Shown here piece by piece: positions 13,430 through 23,604 of a DNA stretch of 64,000 bases. The position numbers and the translations under genes are program-made. The notes below the pieces were generated by a model. The model was given only the letters and a program-made list of their open reading frames with translations. It was not told the DNA's origin and did no database searches. The stretch spans positions 16,303,254 to 16,367,253 of the forward strand of contig JAQFVV010006197.1 in the NCBI GenBank assembly GCA_028023455.1, in the 5' to 3' direction. This DNA is from Epiperipatus broadwayi. Lineage: Eukaryota; Onychophora; Udeonychophora; Euonychophora; Peripatidae. The first letter of the stretch is position 1. Each line of letters opens with the position of its first letter.

Positions 13430-14545
13430 ATTATAACGAACGGAAAGATTCACCTGGATATATACATCAGATTCAACAATCAGCTGGTTTGATCACAATG
13501 TGTGACCAACTTACACAAAGTCTATATGTGATGGTACACCTATCTATCGAGCCCCAAAGTTGATGGTGCTAGATATAATGGACGGAATGATTACCACTAG
13601 CCCCAAACGTTGCTGACACCAGATATAATGGACGGTACTCTTCATCAACAATCATAAGCTAACCAAGCCCAATGATGGTGTGCCAGATGTAACGGATGGT
13701 CAACTAACTTGCAGACTGTAATACTATGCAGATGTAGCAATCTGGTGAGGTATAAGTTAATATGCTCTAATTTATTGCCCCTAATGAAACAATCTGCAGA
13801 GACTTTCCAGGCTTAGAAGGGTAAAAAGTTGCATCTAACCATAGTCAAACTTTGGGTCTTCTGATAGAATGCTAATGAGAACTGATGAAATGCTTAACCA
13901 ATGATTGCGTACACTTTAATTGACTGACTATATCCCTATTTAATAATATTAAATGCAATTTAGGTTAGTTCATCCACTTTCCCCCTTTTCAATTCCGTTA
14001 TGCCCTAATATTCAAGCCCAGAGAGAACATTGCTTTTGACTCCTTTAACAGGTATGAACAGATACACACATCAACTCCTGCACCTATACATAGGTTACAA
14101 CTAGCATTTATTATATTTGTTTTATTTTCAAGCTTTTATATGATAAGAAAAATTGATGTGTGTGCATGCATAATTGTTTATAACTGTGGAATGTCAGGAC
14201 AACTCAATAAACCAGAGACTGGAATAATACAAACTCTTAAACATTTATTAACAATAATAAATATCATAAAGTATAACAATAGTAATGATAAAAAAAATAA
14301 TAATAATCATATGTACATGTGTTACATGTGAACCTCTACCATTTTACTAATTAATGATTATTATAATCCAACCCTTATACCCCATGGTAGAAATCCATCT
14401 ATGTCACTCACTCTTTACAAATCATAATTATATAGAAAAATAAACTTTAGTAATTTAAGATAATTGAGATGCTGGCTAGCTAAATTATATACTTACTGAT
14501 GTTAACAATCTACTTAACTTAAGTCCCCCCCCCCCCATTTATATA
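13430..14545 (-). mobile_element. LTR-like dispersed repeat, copy B, with triplicated motif
   Basis: The stretch 13553-13710 carries three imperfect copies of a block built on agccccaaa-gttg and then ccagatataatggacgg. On the minus strand this reads CCGTCCATTATATCTGGTGTCAGCAACGTTTGGGGC, resembling the end of an LTR followed by a primer-binding-site-like TGG start. The section 13950-14540 aligns block by block with 6670-7240. A TGTAAC start can be read on the minus strand at 14326 and a GTTACA end at about 13694. No gag or pol is recognisable. The assignment as the remnant of a minus-strand LTR retroelement is an inference. Confidence 0.42.
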
Positions 14546-16079
14546 TATGATAGAGATAGAAATTAATACTAGTTGATTAGTCAAGTATACTGGAAAATAT
14601 ATATACAAAATTAATCAACAAAACAAAACATATAATATGTATTCTGTATAAATGTTGCAATTTAATCTATGAAAATAAATGTAGAGAATCTTACCTTACT
14701 ATTTATGTGGATAACCTGATGTGAAGCAGGTGGGTTAACCTAAATTTTATTTACAATGAAAATATAAAAATATCAAAGTGAATAATCCCCCCTTTCTTCT
14801 TTGCTAATTCTAAAAAAAAAATGAGGCTTCAGCATCAGAGTGTGAAAATACAACAGATAACAAGAATTAAAAAAAAATAAAACAAAAATTTACAATGTTA
14901 ATTTCTTGATTAAAAAATTATAATTGGAACAAAGATCATAAAAATCATCCTAATGGAAGTAGTAGTTGATAGTTTGGCAAGTTGTTCTTCAAAGCAGTTT
15001 CACTTATTAAGTCATTTTCCTTAGCAAGGATAGATAAGTACAATGATGTCTCCTGTATTTGTATATAGTAAACACCTTGATCCTTATTTGATTCACCATT
15101 AAGTATTTCAATGCTTGTTTACTTTGGACTGCAGGCATCCTCTTGTGTGTTTTACAATAAAGTAGAAAAATAAATATATAAATAGAGGTTTAATGCAGCT
15201 GTAGGAAATAACATGATGCTCAATAGCATGTTTTGCTTTAGCCCATATTCATATTAAAGTACAATTCAATAATTATTTGTAATCATAAATTTATATTGGA
15301 TAGTATATAAGCACTTTACGTATATATATATTAAGAAAATTATTTCATTTTTCTTTCTTTTCCAATTTTCAGCAGATTAATTTTCGTTATTCTTTTTGAA
15401 AAAAATTAAAATAGTAAAAAATTACTCCAACAACTTTTAAAACATGCTTTAATTATTTACAAAATTTATCAGTTATTCTTACTTCTTATTTCACTTTCTT
15501 TCCTCTGAATTTGGTAAACTTTTAGTTACAGTATTTGACTTTTAAAAATGTTTATGATTTAAATAAAAGAAAAAGCAAAACTCCATTTTAGCATTCTAAA
15601 TTTTAGTTTTTACTGCTGTCTATTGTTATAGCTGCTATATTTTTTTTTTTATAAAAAGAACGATTTGTAAAAAGTTTCTATTTTTATATAAAACGCTGAG
15701 AATCTCCTGAAACGCTGAGATTTTAAACTGCCTATTGTTTAAATACATTTAGATTTTTAAATGCTTATTGTTTAAATACATTTCATTTATTACAGATAAA
15801 AAAAAATAAAATAATAAAATCAGTTTTATTTTCACACACGGCCACCTAACTTAACCTCAGGCTATCCCTAAATCATTTGATTATAAATTAATATCCAAAA
15901 TTTTTTAAATATATATATTCATCACAGTTTATTAATCAAATAGTTTATATATATACAATATTACTTTCTAAAATATTGATCGTATTAAATTTATTATAAA
16001 GCAATAATTTATTGTACATTATATGTATATATGTAATAATAACAAACAAATAATTTTCCCATTATTAATATAAATTCCA
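14546..16079. other. AT-rich intronic DNA
   Basis: Contains poly-C/poly-T patches near 14786 and a GC-richer 14940-15140. No gene or element recognised. Confidence 0.45.
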
Positions 16080-16350
16080 AATGGATTGGGTTCAATAAAT
16101 AGGCTTGATCTTTTTAGGAATATGTGCATTGCAAGCTACCCTTTACAATTTATTGTAATAGACCACAGTATATCACATGATGGAGCTACACTTGGGCAGG
16201 CAAATACAACAGACCCCAACCAGCAACCTACTCAGATATTGAGTCTTAACCCAACTATGTATTAATTACCCATTTGATTAAAAGTATATTTATACAATAA
16301 TGATGATAATTATGCCAGCCTTGGACAGCCAAATACAATAAAAGATAATA
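16080..16350. other. GC-richer patch of unknown origin
   Basis: Noticeably less A/T than its surroundings (for example cttgggcaggcaaatacaac). Two short similar blocks occur: gggcaggcaaatacaac at 16195 and ggacagccaaatacaat at 16323. Possibly an old repeat. Confidence 0.35.
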
Positions 16351-17494
16351 TATGCATAAGCTTTACCACTTTATGTTGTTGGTACATATATTTTTAATTG
16401 ACAAACTAATTGAATTTATCATTATAATTTCTCTGGCATTTAGCCTAAGGGTAATGTGATGATGAATGATTTGTATATTAATGAGCAACAGCTATAATAG
16501 ACATTATTATGTCTCCATCATTATATAATAAATTAATCCCCCTTTCCACTTTTAGATCTGTTACCTCCCATAAAGTTATAGTTAATTTACATTTATATAA
16601 ACTAGTTTTAAAAAATCCTGCACACCTATATTATTTCTCAAATTACAATATATTTATTTCTATTTTAGAATGATGCAGAGAACAAAGAAAAAGATATATA
16701 TTTAATATCAAATTTCAGTAAAAACTAATATTTTTAATAGCATCAAAAAAAAAAAATTAAATAAACATGCAGTTTAAATTTTAATTACTCAACAAATAAA
16801 TAGGCATTTTCTTTATTAGACCATGGATAAATTTTACCAAAATATTTCATTCTTTTACTTTTAATAACTTTAATTTTGTTTAGTTATCCACTGTCAAACC
16901 TTTAAAATATACAACATACGCTCCTTCCCTGAAAGAAAAAGGTATCTACAAACAAAACTAAAAAAAAAATATTATTCTTTTGCCTATATGTGAGACTTAA
17001 AAATATACATTGAAAATTAATTTAGTTTAAAATATGAAGGAAAAACAAAAACAAAATAATCTCACCTTTTTATATTGAGCTCAATTAACCAAAATAATTT
17101 AAAATGTACATAATCTTATATTTCCATCTATTCATGATTTGAGTGCACATATGTGGTTAAATAAGTCATAATCTGGTATAGGTTTTCCTTAGATAATAGT
17201 CACAAATCGGCTTTGCAGTTCTCAGATTCTGGTAGATATGCATTGATTTATATTCTTTCGTAATTCAACTTTTATTCATATATAGATAATAAAGCATTTG
17301 TCTATAGATTTTGTCATCATGGATAGCAAAGAATATGAGTCATAATGGACATCTTTCATTCTCTCTACCATTTTCCTTTAGCAGGTTATTTTACAATTTT
17401 TCTTATAGGCAGATAGCAGGCTCACATTTTCAGTAGCATTATCTTAGTTGACACTTAAAAAATAAACTATTCTTCCATAGATAAATTTATTTTA
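16351..17494. other. AT-rich intronic DNA
   Basis: No feature supported. No reverse-transcriptase sequence could be seen upstream of the Penelope-like fragment that follows. Confidence 0.45.
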
Positions 17495-18150
17495 ACAAAA
17501 TGAATATTTCAATGCTATTAATTATTGTTTGAGTGAAAAGGAATATAAAAAAGAAGTAGAATTAATAGTAAAGGAATTTTAAAAAAATGAATATCCAGAA
17601 AATGTAATAGTGAAGAATATAAAATTAACAGAAGAAAAATATAAGAAAGGTAATGAGGAAGAACAGAGTGATGAATATAGGAAGAACAGTATAAAGAAGA
17701 AGTATATAGGGGTTAAGACATATAGTAATAATATAGTTAAGAGTGTTAATAAAATTATTAGAAAAATTTATAAAAGATATAATAATGTAATTAAGTATAA
17801 GATAGTAAATAAAAAAAGAAAAAATATAATGAATATATTAGATAATAAATATATTAAATGTATAGGAAAATGTATAAATGGGGTATATCAAATAGATTGT
17901 AGATATTGTAGGAAGAATAAGATAAGGACTAAATATGTAGGTGAGACAAAGAATTATATTTTTACGAGGTTAAATCAACATAGGTATGACAAAAATTCAC
18001 CAATTTATTTGAATACTATGGAAACAGGGCATGTATTTGTTAAAGCTAGGATATATTAATAAGAGAGAAAAATAAAAGAAGCAATATTAATTAAGAGGAT
18101 ATGGCATAGTTTAAATAAAGATGGGGGACTAAGAACCTTGTATTGGTAGG
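17495..18150 (+). pseudogene. Penelope-like element, C-terminal GIY-YIG domain (5'-truncated)
   Basis: One plus-strand frame from about 17496 to 18149 carries the C-terminal part of a Penelope-like retroelement protein. It contains, in order, a linker like EF-KNEYPENVI (the NGYP block of the family) and KKKYIGVKTYSNNIVKSVNK. These are followed by GVYQIDCRYC with a Cys-rich insertion, KYVGETKN, RLNQH and NTMETGH, which are the GIY-YIG endonuclease landmarks of this element class. The end reads NKDGGLRTLYW. Three in-frame stops break it: TAA at 17580 and a double TAA after KARIY near 18058. The reverse-transcriptase core is missing, so this is a 5'-truncated copy. The protein is extremely Lys/Asn/Ile-rich, following base composition. 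In the intact family the GIY-YIG nuclease nicks DNA for target-primed reverse transcription. Confidence 0.85.
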
Positions 18151-18712
18151 TTTAGTATTGGATTTATAGGGTTATTAGTAATTAAAAATAAGTGTATATG
18201 TACATATGTATTAGGTGTAAATATGTATGTATATGGGTAGGGAAATATTGAATACGAAATCAAAATATGTTTTGAAAATGATATTGGTGTATTAGCATGA
18301 TTACTGTTGTTATTGATTAATAATAATGGTAATAATAACAGTAAAAAAAGAAAGTAGGTTAAAAATTATAATATGTGGATATAAAAATATTATGTATTAG
18401 ATAATAATTAAACAAGATAGATAGTAAGAAATGAAGATTAAAGAATAAATATTAATATAAATAATAGTAATAATAAATAATAAAAGAGTAATGATTAAAA
18501 GGATTTTTGTAAAAAAAAAATTTTAAAAACTAAAAGTAAAAATAAAATAGTTTAAAAGGTAATATAAAAAATGGTATATTGGATAGGTTTTGTATTATAG
18601 ATATGGAAGTAAAAAGGTATTACATATTAGATAATATTTAAACAAGATAGATAGTAAAATAAAAAACTAACAGTAAAAATAAAATAGTTGTTTAAAGGTA
18701 ATATATAAAAAA

Positions 18713-19065
18713 TGGTATATTGGACGTGTTTTGTATATTTATATATGTAATTTATAAGTAAGTTGAGTATATATGTGGGTGGGTATGTATAAATGTATAT
18801 GAGGATTGGTATATGTATGTATATGTGTTATGAGTATGGGTGTATATATAAGTATGTTTTAAAGGATATAAGTATATCTTTGGATATCCATACGTGTGTA
18901 TATATAGATGTAGGTGGGAAATTTTTAATTTTTTATATAGTTTTTATATATTATTTTTTACTTATTTATGTCTAGCGATGAAGTGAAGATGTATATATCT
19001 ATATGTAGGGGATGTATGAATATTTGATATTCATATGTATATGTGAAATGATGTTTAAGTAGTTG
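18713..19065 (+). repeat. Penelope tail direct repeat, upstream copy
   Basis: Corresponds to 22286-22640 with the same order of GT/AT-rich blocks but does not retain the CTGATGA motif at its 3' end. Such repeated ends are known for Penelope-like elements, which often carry pseudo-LTRs from partial tandem insertion. Confidence 0.6.
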
Positions 19066-19442
19066 TATTTATAATATTTGAATATGGTTAATAAATATAA
19101 TTGGGAAAGTTGGAAGTTTAAAATAGAATTATAACTTTTATAAAATTGATAATAGAGGGAGAAGAAATTTTGAAATAACCATCATTTTAATTAAAACAAC
19201 GAAGAAGATAGAGGTAAATTAGTATTAAAGAAAAATATTATTTAGTGATATAGAGTTAAAAGTTTAAAAATTAAAATTAAAGATAATAAAGTAAAAGATG
19301 TTATAGATAGATAATAAGACAATGAAACGATAATTATAAAATAATATTAATAAAGAATAATATTTAAAAGGATTTTTAAAAAATAAAAAAAGTAAAACTA
19401 AAATAATTTCCAAAGGTAAAAAATTTTTAAAAAAAAAAAACG

Positions 19443-20405
19443 GTGATGACGACTTTTTATTTAGGTACTTACAACTGCAGATCACTTTCAAGTGAAGGAA
19501 GATTGCAAGAATTAGAAGAAGAATTGTCTTATATTAAATGGGACATTATTGGACTTTGTGAAGTTAGAAGAAAAGGTGAAGAAACAATTGATGTAAAAAG
19601 TGGACATATACTCTATTATAAAGGCACAAATATTGGAAATACAAGTGGAGTAGGATTCATTATAAATAAAAAGTGGAAGAACAATATTGTGGAGATTGAT
19701 GGTGTATCAGACAGAGTTGCAAGATTAGTTATACAACTTAATAGCAGATACCAAATGCAGATAATTCAGGTTTATGCCCCAACAAGTTCTCATAGTGATG
19801 AAGTAGTAGAAGATTTTTATATGGATGTACAAAAGGCTTTTGATCAGAGTAAACAACATTTTAAAATTGTTATGGGAGACTTTAATGCTAGAATTGGTAG
19901 ACAAATGAAAGATGAAATTGCTATAGGTAATTTTGGTTGTGGTAATAGAAATGAGAGTGGACATAGACCTGTGGAGTTTGCAGAAAAAGAAAAACTTTAT
20001 ATTATGAATTCATTTTTTCAGAAAAATGTTAAAAGGAAATGGACATGGAAGCATCCAAATGAAGGTACAGCAGAATTGGATTATATTTTGACTAACAGGA
20101 AATACATATTTCAAGATTGTAATGTTCTTAATAAATTTAACACAGGAAGTGATCATCGATTAGTAAGGTGTAAGTTACGTGTTAATGTAAAACTAGAGAG
20201 ACAAAAATTATTGAGAAAAACAATATTTACAGTTGATATTCCTAATCTTCAGAAACATTCTAATGAATTTAAATTAGAACTTACAAATAGGTTTCAAGTG
20301 TTAGGAGATTTTGAACATGATTCAGATTTGAATGAAATTAATATGAAAATAACTGATACACTTTTAAAAACTGCAACAAAGATAGCTGGTAGAAAAAAGC
20401 AGTAA
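19443..20405 (+). CDS. RTE endonuclease domain (apurinic-like EEP fold)
   Basis: This 320-codon open frame encodes the endonuclease half of an RTE-like retrotransposon polyprotein, which nicks target DNA to start reverse transcription. Landmarks of the exonuclease-endonuclease-phosphatase fold are present in order: TYN near residue 9-11, GLCEVRR with Glu40, YAPTSSHSDE at 111-120, GDFNAR with Asp146 and Asn148, ELDYILTN at 211-218, and the catalytic GSDH with Asp237 and His238. All catalytic residues appear intact. The frame ends at TAA 20403-20405. The same position reads CAA in the 52.8-kb copy, and the reverse transcriptase follows in the same frame. The stop is therefore a single nonsense change that splits one ORF, not a natural boundary. 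ATG at 19443 follows the truncation point directly. Confidence 0.9.
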   Translation: MMTTFYLGTYNCRSLSSEGRLQELEEELSYIKWDIIGLCEVRRKGEETIDVKSGHILYYKGTNIGNTSGVGFIINKKWKNNIVEIDGVSDRVARLVIQLNSRYQMQIIQVYAPTSSHSDEVVEDFYMDVQKAFDQSKQHFKIVMGDFNARIGRQMKDEIAIGNFGCGNRNESGHRPVEFAEKEKLYIMNSFFQKNVKRKWTWKHPNEGTAELDYILTNRKYIFQDCNVLNKFNTGSDHRLVRCKLRVNVKLERQKLLRKTIFTVDIPNLQKHSNEFKLELTNRFQVLGDFEHDSDLNEINMKITDTLLKTATKIAGRKKQ

Positions 20406-22274
20406 TTGACTAATAAAATTTCTACTGAGACTAGAGAATTTATGAAGAAAAGAAGGAATATGAAGATATACAAAAATGATGTATTAAAAAGAATTGAATA
20501 TCTCGAATTTTGTAAAATGGTACGGAAAAGAGTTGAAAATGATATAAGAAAGTATAACTGTGAAATAGCAAGGAAAGCTGTAGAAGAAAATAAAAGTCTC
20601 AAGAATGCTAAACAACATTTTGGTATTGGTAGGAAATTTATATCTGCAATAAGAAAAAAAGATGGAATTATTACTAAAAAGAGAGATGACATCATGAAAT
20701 TGGTAGAAGATTTTTATCAAGAATTATATAGTAATAAAGAACAAGTATCTCCTATATCTATTACATCTTCCGAATTGCCCAGAATTTTAAATGAAGAAGT
20801 GAGACATGCAATTAAATGTATGAAGAAAGGAAAGGCTCCAGGAAATGATGGAATTATAATTGATATATTAAAAGAAGGAGGTGAAGAAATAGAAACAATT
20901 TTAGCAAAGTTATATACCAAATGTCTAAATGATAAAGATGTACCGGAAGATTGGAAGAATGCAGTAATAATATTAATATTTAAAAAAGGTGATAAAGAAG
21001 ATATTAGAAATTACAGACCCATCAGCCTTTTATCAGTTTTATATAAAATTTTTACCAAGATAATTACAACTCGTCTACAGAGAACTTTGGATTTCCACCA
21101 ACCAAGAGAACAAGCTGGATTTAAAAGTGGTTTTAGTACAATAGATCATATCCAGGTATTGAGAGAAGTCATAGAAAGGATAAATGAATATGAGTTGTCA
21201 TTATGTTTTGGATTTGTAGATTATGAAAAGGCATTCGATTCTATACACATTTCTTCAGTGATTAAAGCATTGGATCATCAAGGTATAGATCCAGGATATT
21301 GTCATATTTTAAAGAATATTTATAAAAATGCAACAGCAACAATTAGATTACATAATGATACTGAAAAAATCAACATTGAGAAAGGTGTAAGGCAAGGTGA
21401 CTCCATATCTCCAAAACTTTTTACAGCAGTGCTGCAAGAAGTATTTTGTGGATTAAAATGGGAAACTAAAGGAATGAAAGTAAATGGAGAGTATTTAAGT
21501 CATTTAGATTTTGCAGATGATGTAGTTGCTTTTGTAAATAATGCTTCAGAGCTGCAGGAAATGTTGCAGGAGTTAGCAGATGAAAGTAGAAAAGTAGGAC
21601 TAAAGATAAATGTTAAAAAGACTAAAGTAATGTTTAATCGATTTGCTCAAAATATGAAAATAAAGATTGATTATGAAGAATTAGAAGAAGTTAACAGTTA
21701 CAAATACCTAGGTCAGATTATTAATACAGATGGAAACATAATGGAGGAAATTAATCATAGAATTAAACTTGGTCGGAGTGCTTTTGGTAGAAATAACTTG
21801 ATACTAAAAGGAAATATGCCTATGTGTTTGAAAACGAAAGTTTGTAATAAATGTGTTTTACCAGTTCTTACTTATGGATCTGAGACTTGGACACTTAATA
21901 AAAGAGCAATACAGAGACTTCAGACCACTCAAAGGAGTATGGAGAGATGTATGTTGGGAGTAACAAAAAGAGATCGAAAACGCAATGTATGGGTAAGACA
22001 ACAAACAGGTGTTACTGACCTTATTGAAAAAATTAAAAGATTGAAATGGAGTTGGGCTGGACATACTGCTAGAAGAAATGATAATAGATGGACAATTGAA
22101 ATTTTAAACTGGATTCCAAGAGATTGTAAAAGACCCAGAAAGAGACCACATGTGAGATGGATGGATGAAATAAGAAAATGTGCAGGGGTGTTGTGGAAAA
22201 GAGAAGCTAAAGATCAGAGAAGATGGATTAAACTTGGAGAGACCTTCATCCTGCAGTGGATTGATAATGGTTGA
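20406..22274 (+). CDS. RTE reverse transcriptase domain
   Basis: This 622-codon frame directly continues the endonuclease frame after the TAA. It contains the full reverse-transcriptase core: KAPGNDGI (143-150), NYRPISLLS (202-210), EQAGFKSGFSTIDHI (235-249), motif A FVDYEKAFDSI (270-280), GVRQGDSISPKLF (327-339), and motif C LDFADD (367-372) with the catalytic Asp pair. NVKKTK and YLGQIIN follow. The C-terminal domain has LPVLTYGSETWTL, an AGHTARR block and RPHVRWMDEI, as in RTE-like 'endonuclease-reverse transcriptase' elements common in invertebrates. The TTG at 20406 is simply the next codon and not a credible start. Translation would need readthrough of the upstream TAA, so this copy is probably not autonomous. 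Confidence 0.9.
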   Translation: MTNKISTETREFMKKRRNMKIYKNDVLKRIEYLEFCKMVRKRVENDIRKYNCEIARKAVEENKSLKNAKQHFGIGRKFISAIRKKDGIITKKRDDIMKLVEDFYQELYSNKEQVSPISITSSELPRILNEEVRHAIKCMKKGKAPGNDGIIIDILKEGGEEIETILAKLYTKCLNDKDVPEDWKNAVIILIFKKGDKEDIRNYRPISLLSVLYKIFTKIITTRLQRTLDFHQPREQAGFKSGFSTIDHIQVLREVIERINEYELSLCFGFVDYEKAFDSIHISSVIKALDHQGIDPGYCHILKNIYKNATATIRLHNDTEKINIEKGVRQGDSISPKLFTAVLQEVFCGLKWETKGMKVNGEYLSHLDFADDVVAFVNNASELQEMLQELADESRKVGLKINVKKTKVMFNRFAQNMKIKIDYEELEEVNSYKYLGQIINTDGNIMEEINHRIKLGRSAFGRNNLILKGNMPMCLKTKVCNKCVLPVLTYGSETWTLNKRAIQRLQTTQRSMERCMLGVTKRDRKRNVWVRQQTGVTDLIEKIKRLKWSWAGHTARRNDNRWTIEILNWIPRDCKRPRKRPHVRWMDEIRKCAGVLWKREAKDQRRWIKLGETFILQWIDNG

Positions 22275-22636
22275 TGATGATGATGATAGGATATGTTTTG
22301 TATTTTTTATATATGTAAGTAGAGTATACATATAGATATGTATTTATAAAGGTATATGAGGATTGTATATGTGTCTATGGGTATATATATATGTGTGTAT
22401 ATATGTATGTTTAAAAGAGGTATGTATATATATTGGATATGCATATGTATATATAGATGTAGGTATGGATTATATATATGTCTAGGGGTGATGTAGATTT
22501 ATATATATATGAATGAAGGGAATATATGTGTATATTTTGATATATATATATGTGTGTATTTTATATATGTGTAAAATGATGGTTATGTATTTTTTATATA
22601 TATGTGTGAAATGATGGTTATGTATTTATATTATTC

Positions 22637-22700
22637 AAATCTTATAGCCCTGATGAAGACTGCTGGACAGTCGAAACTCTAAGGAAAATAAAGAAGTTTT
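22637..22700 (+). ncRNA. Hammerhead-ribozyme-like motif at Penelope 3' end
   Basis: The core boxes CTGATGA (22650-22656) and GAAA (22673-22676) flank an exact hairpin, GACTG-CTGGA-CAGTC, i.e. the conserved hammerhead core around stem II. One extra A lies between CTGATGA and the stem. Upstream ATCTTATAGCC can pair partly with downstream GGAAAATAAAGA as stem I. Stem III would be minimal (A-CTC-T), with cleavage after the following A. Penelope-like elements are known to carry minimal hammerheads in their terminal repeats, which fits the position. Activity is not shown by sequence alone. Confidence 0.6.
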
Positions 22701-22740
22701 TAAAAAAAATTGTTGCATTAAAGTGTATATGAAAGAAGTG

Positions 22741-23596
22741 TTATAAGCAATATATATAGTTTCTTATTTACTAAAGATTATTATTATCAGCGGTTAAACT
22801 GTAACTTGCTGCAGGAATGATTTTGATTTTTTTTCTTTTTATCAAGCCCTAGTTCACTCACATTTATTCATCCATCTCAAATCAGAAACAGAAAAGAGGA
22901 AAATATTATAAAATAAATCTATTTATATCTTATCAATCTATAGTATAAGCAGATTCAAAACTGATAACATAACATACCAAAAAAAAATTACTTTAAATTT
23001 TTTTCTGATCTCTTTTACTCCAAAAAGAAATATATAAACAAGTTAATCTTCTTACATATTTGAAATTAATTAGATCATCTTTTTTATTCACAAATTAATA
23101 AGAAAGATTTAATATAAAATTTAAAAAAATATTTTATATTTTAACTTTTAAAAAAAAAGTTATAATTTTCCTTTTTATTTTTTGTGACATTTAATAAATC
23201 TGAATTATTTATTTATTTTTATTACAATAATCATAAATCCACACAGGACTTCACATATATTTTCATTATAAAACTTAAAATTGTCTTCTCTTTTTTTTTT
23301 TTAAAAAAATGCCTATTTGTTTTTCTGAAGTAAATTTTACTAGGCTCAAACTGCTGTCTCATAAACACTGGTACAACATATACATATATATTTAAATATT
23401 AATAAGTTTGTATCTAAATCACAGATATTAAATTATAACACTGAGAATATAAATTTAGAATATATTACTACAATAATTCAAAAGTCAGATTCCCAAAATA
23501 TCATTATGACTTATGAAATGTTATAGTAACACATTTAGATTTAGTTGCTCTGTAAACAAATTTATATACATCTGTATACCCGAAAAACATTTCAAA
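22741..23596. other. AT-rich intronic DNA
   Basis: No feature recognised. Confidence 0.5.
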
Positions 23597-23604
23597 GTCT
23601 AGTA

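Larger units (their letters stand above)
19441..22287 (+). mobile_element. RTE-like non-LTR retrotransposon, nearly intact copy
   Basis: The copy starts at the endonuclease start codon (the 5' leader seen in the 54-kb copy is missing). It runs through endonuclease and reverse transcriptase and ends directly in (TGA)n, where the stop codon merges with the microsatellite tail typical of RTE elements. It lies inside the tail of the Penelope-like element. It is the best preserved of six RTE-family pieces in the window. Confidence 0.9.
17495..22740 (+). mobile_element. Penelope-like element with nested RTE
   Basis: After the GIY-YIG fragment comes a long A/T- and GT-rich tail. The tail is internally repeated. 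A block with aacaagatagatagta and then ggtatattgga..gttttgta recurs near 18410-18600, 18640-18730 and 19290-19440. A block of about 350 bp at 18713-19065 matches 22286-22640 in order (tatatgaggattg, gatgtaggt, tatgtctag, aaatgatg). The RTE at 19441-22287 sits between the last two blocks. It interrupts sequence that reads aaaggta...ggatatgttttgtat in uninterrupted copies. The element ends near the hammerhead-like motif at 22637-22700. Confidence 0.7.

Noticed and set aside
6670-14545. Copies A and B as the two LTRs of one intact 7-8-kb retrotransposon.
   Set aside because: No gag or pol sequence lies between them, and the WRN exon at 10346-10437 sits inside the interval.
19725-22331. Minus-strand open frames opposite the RTE.
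   Set aside because: Antisense shadows of the endonuclease and reverse transcriptase; no motifs of their own.
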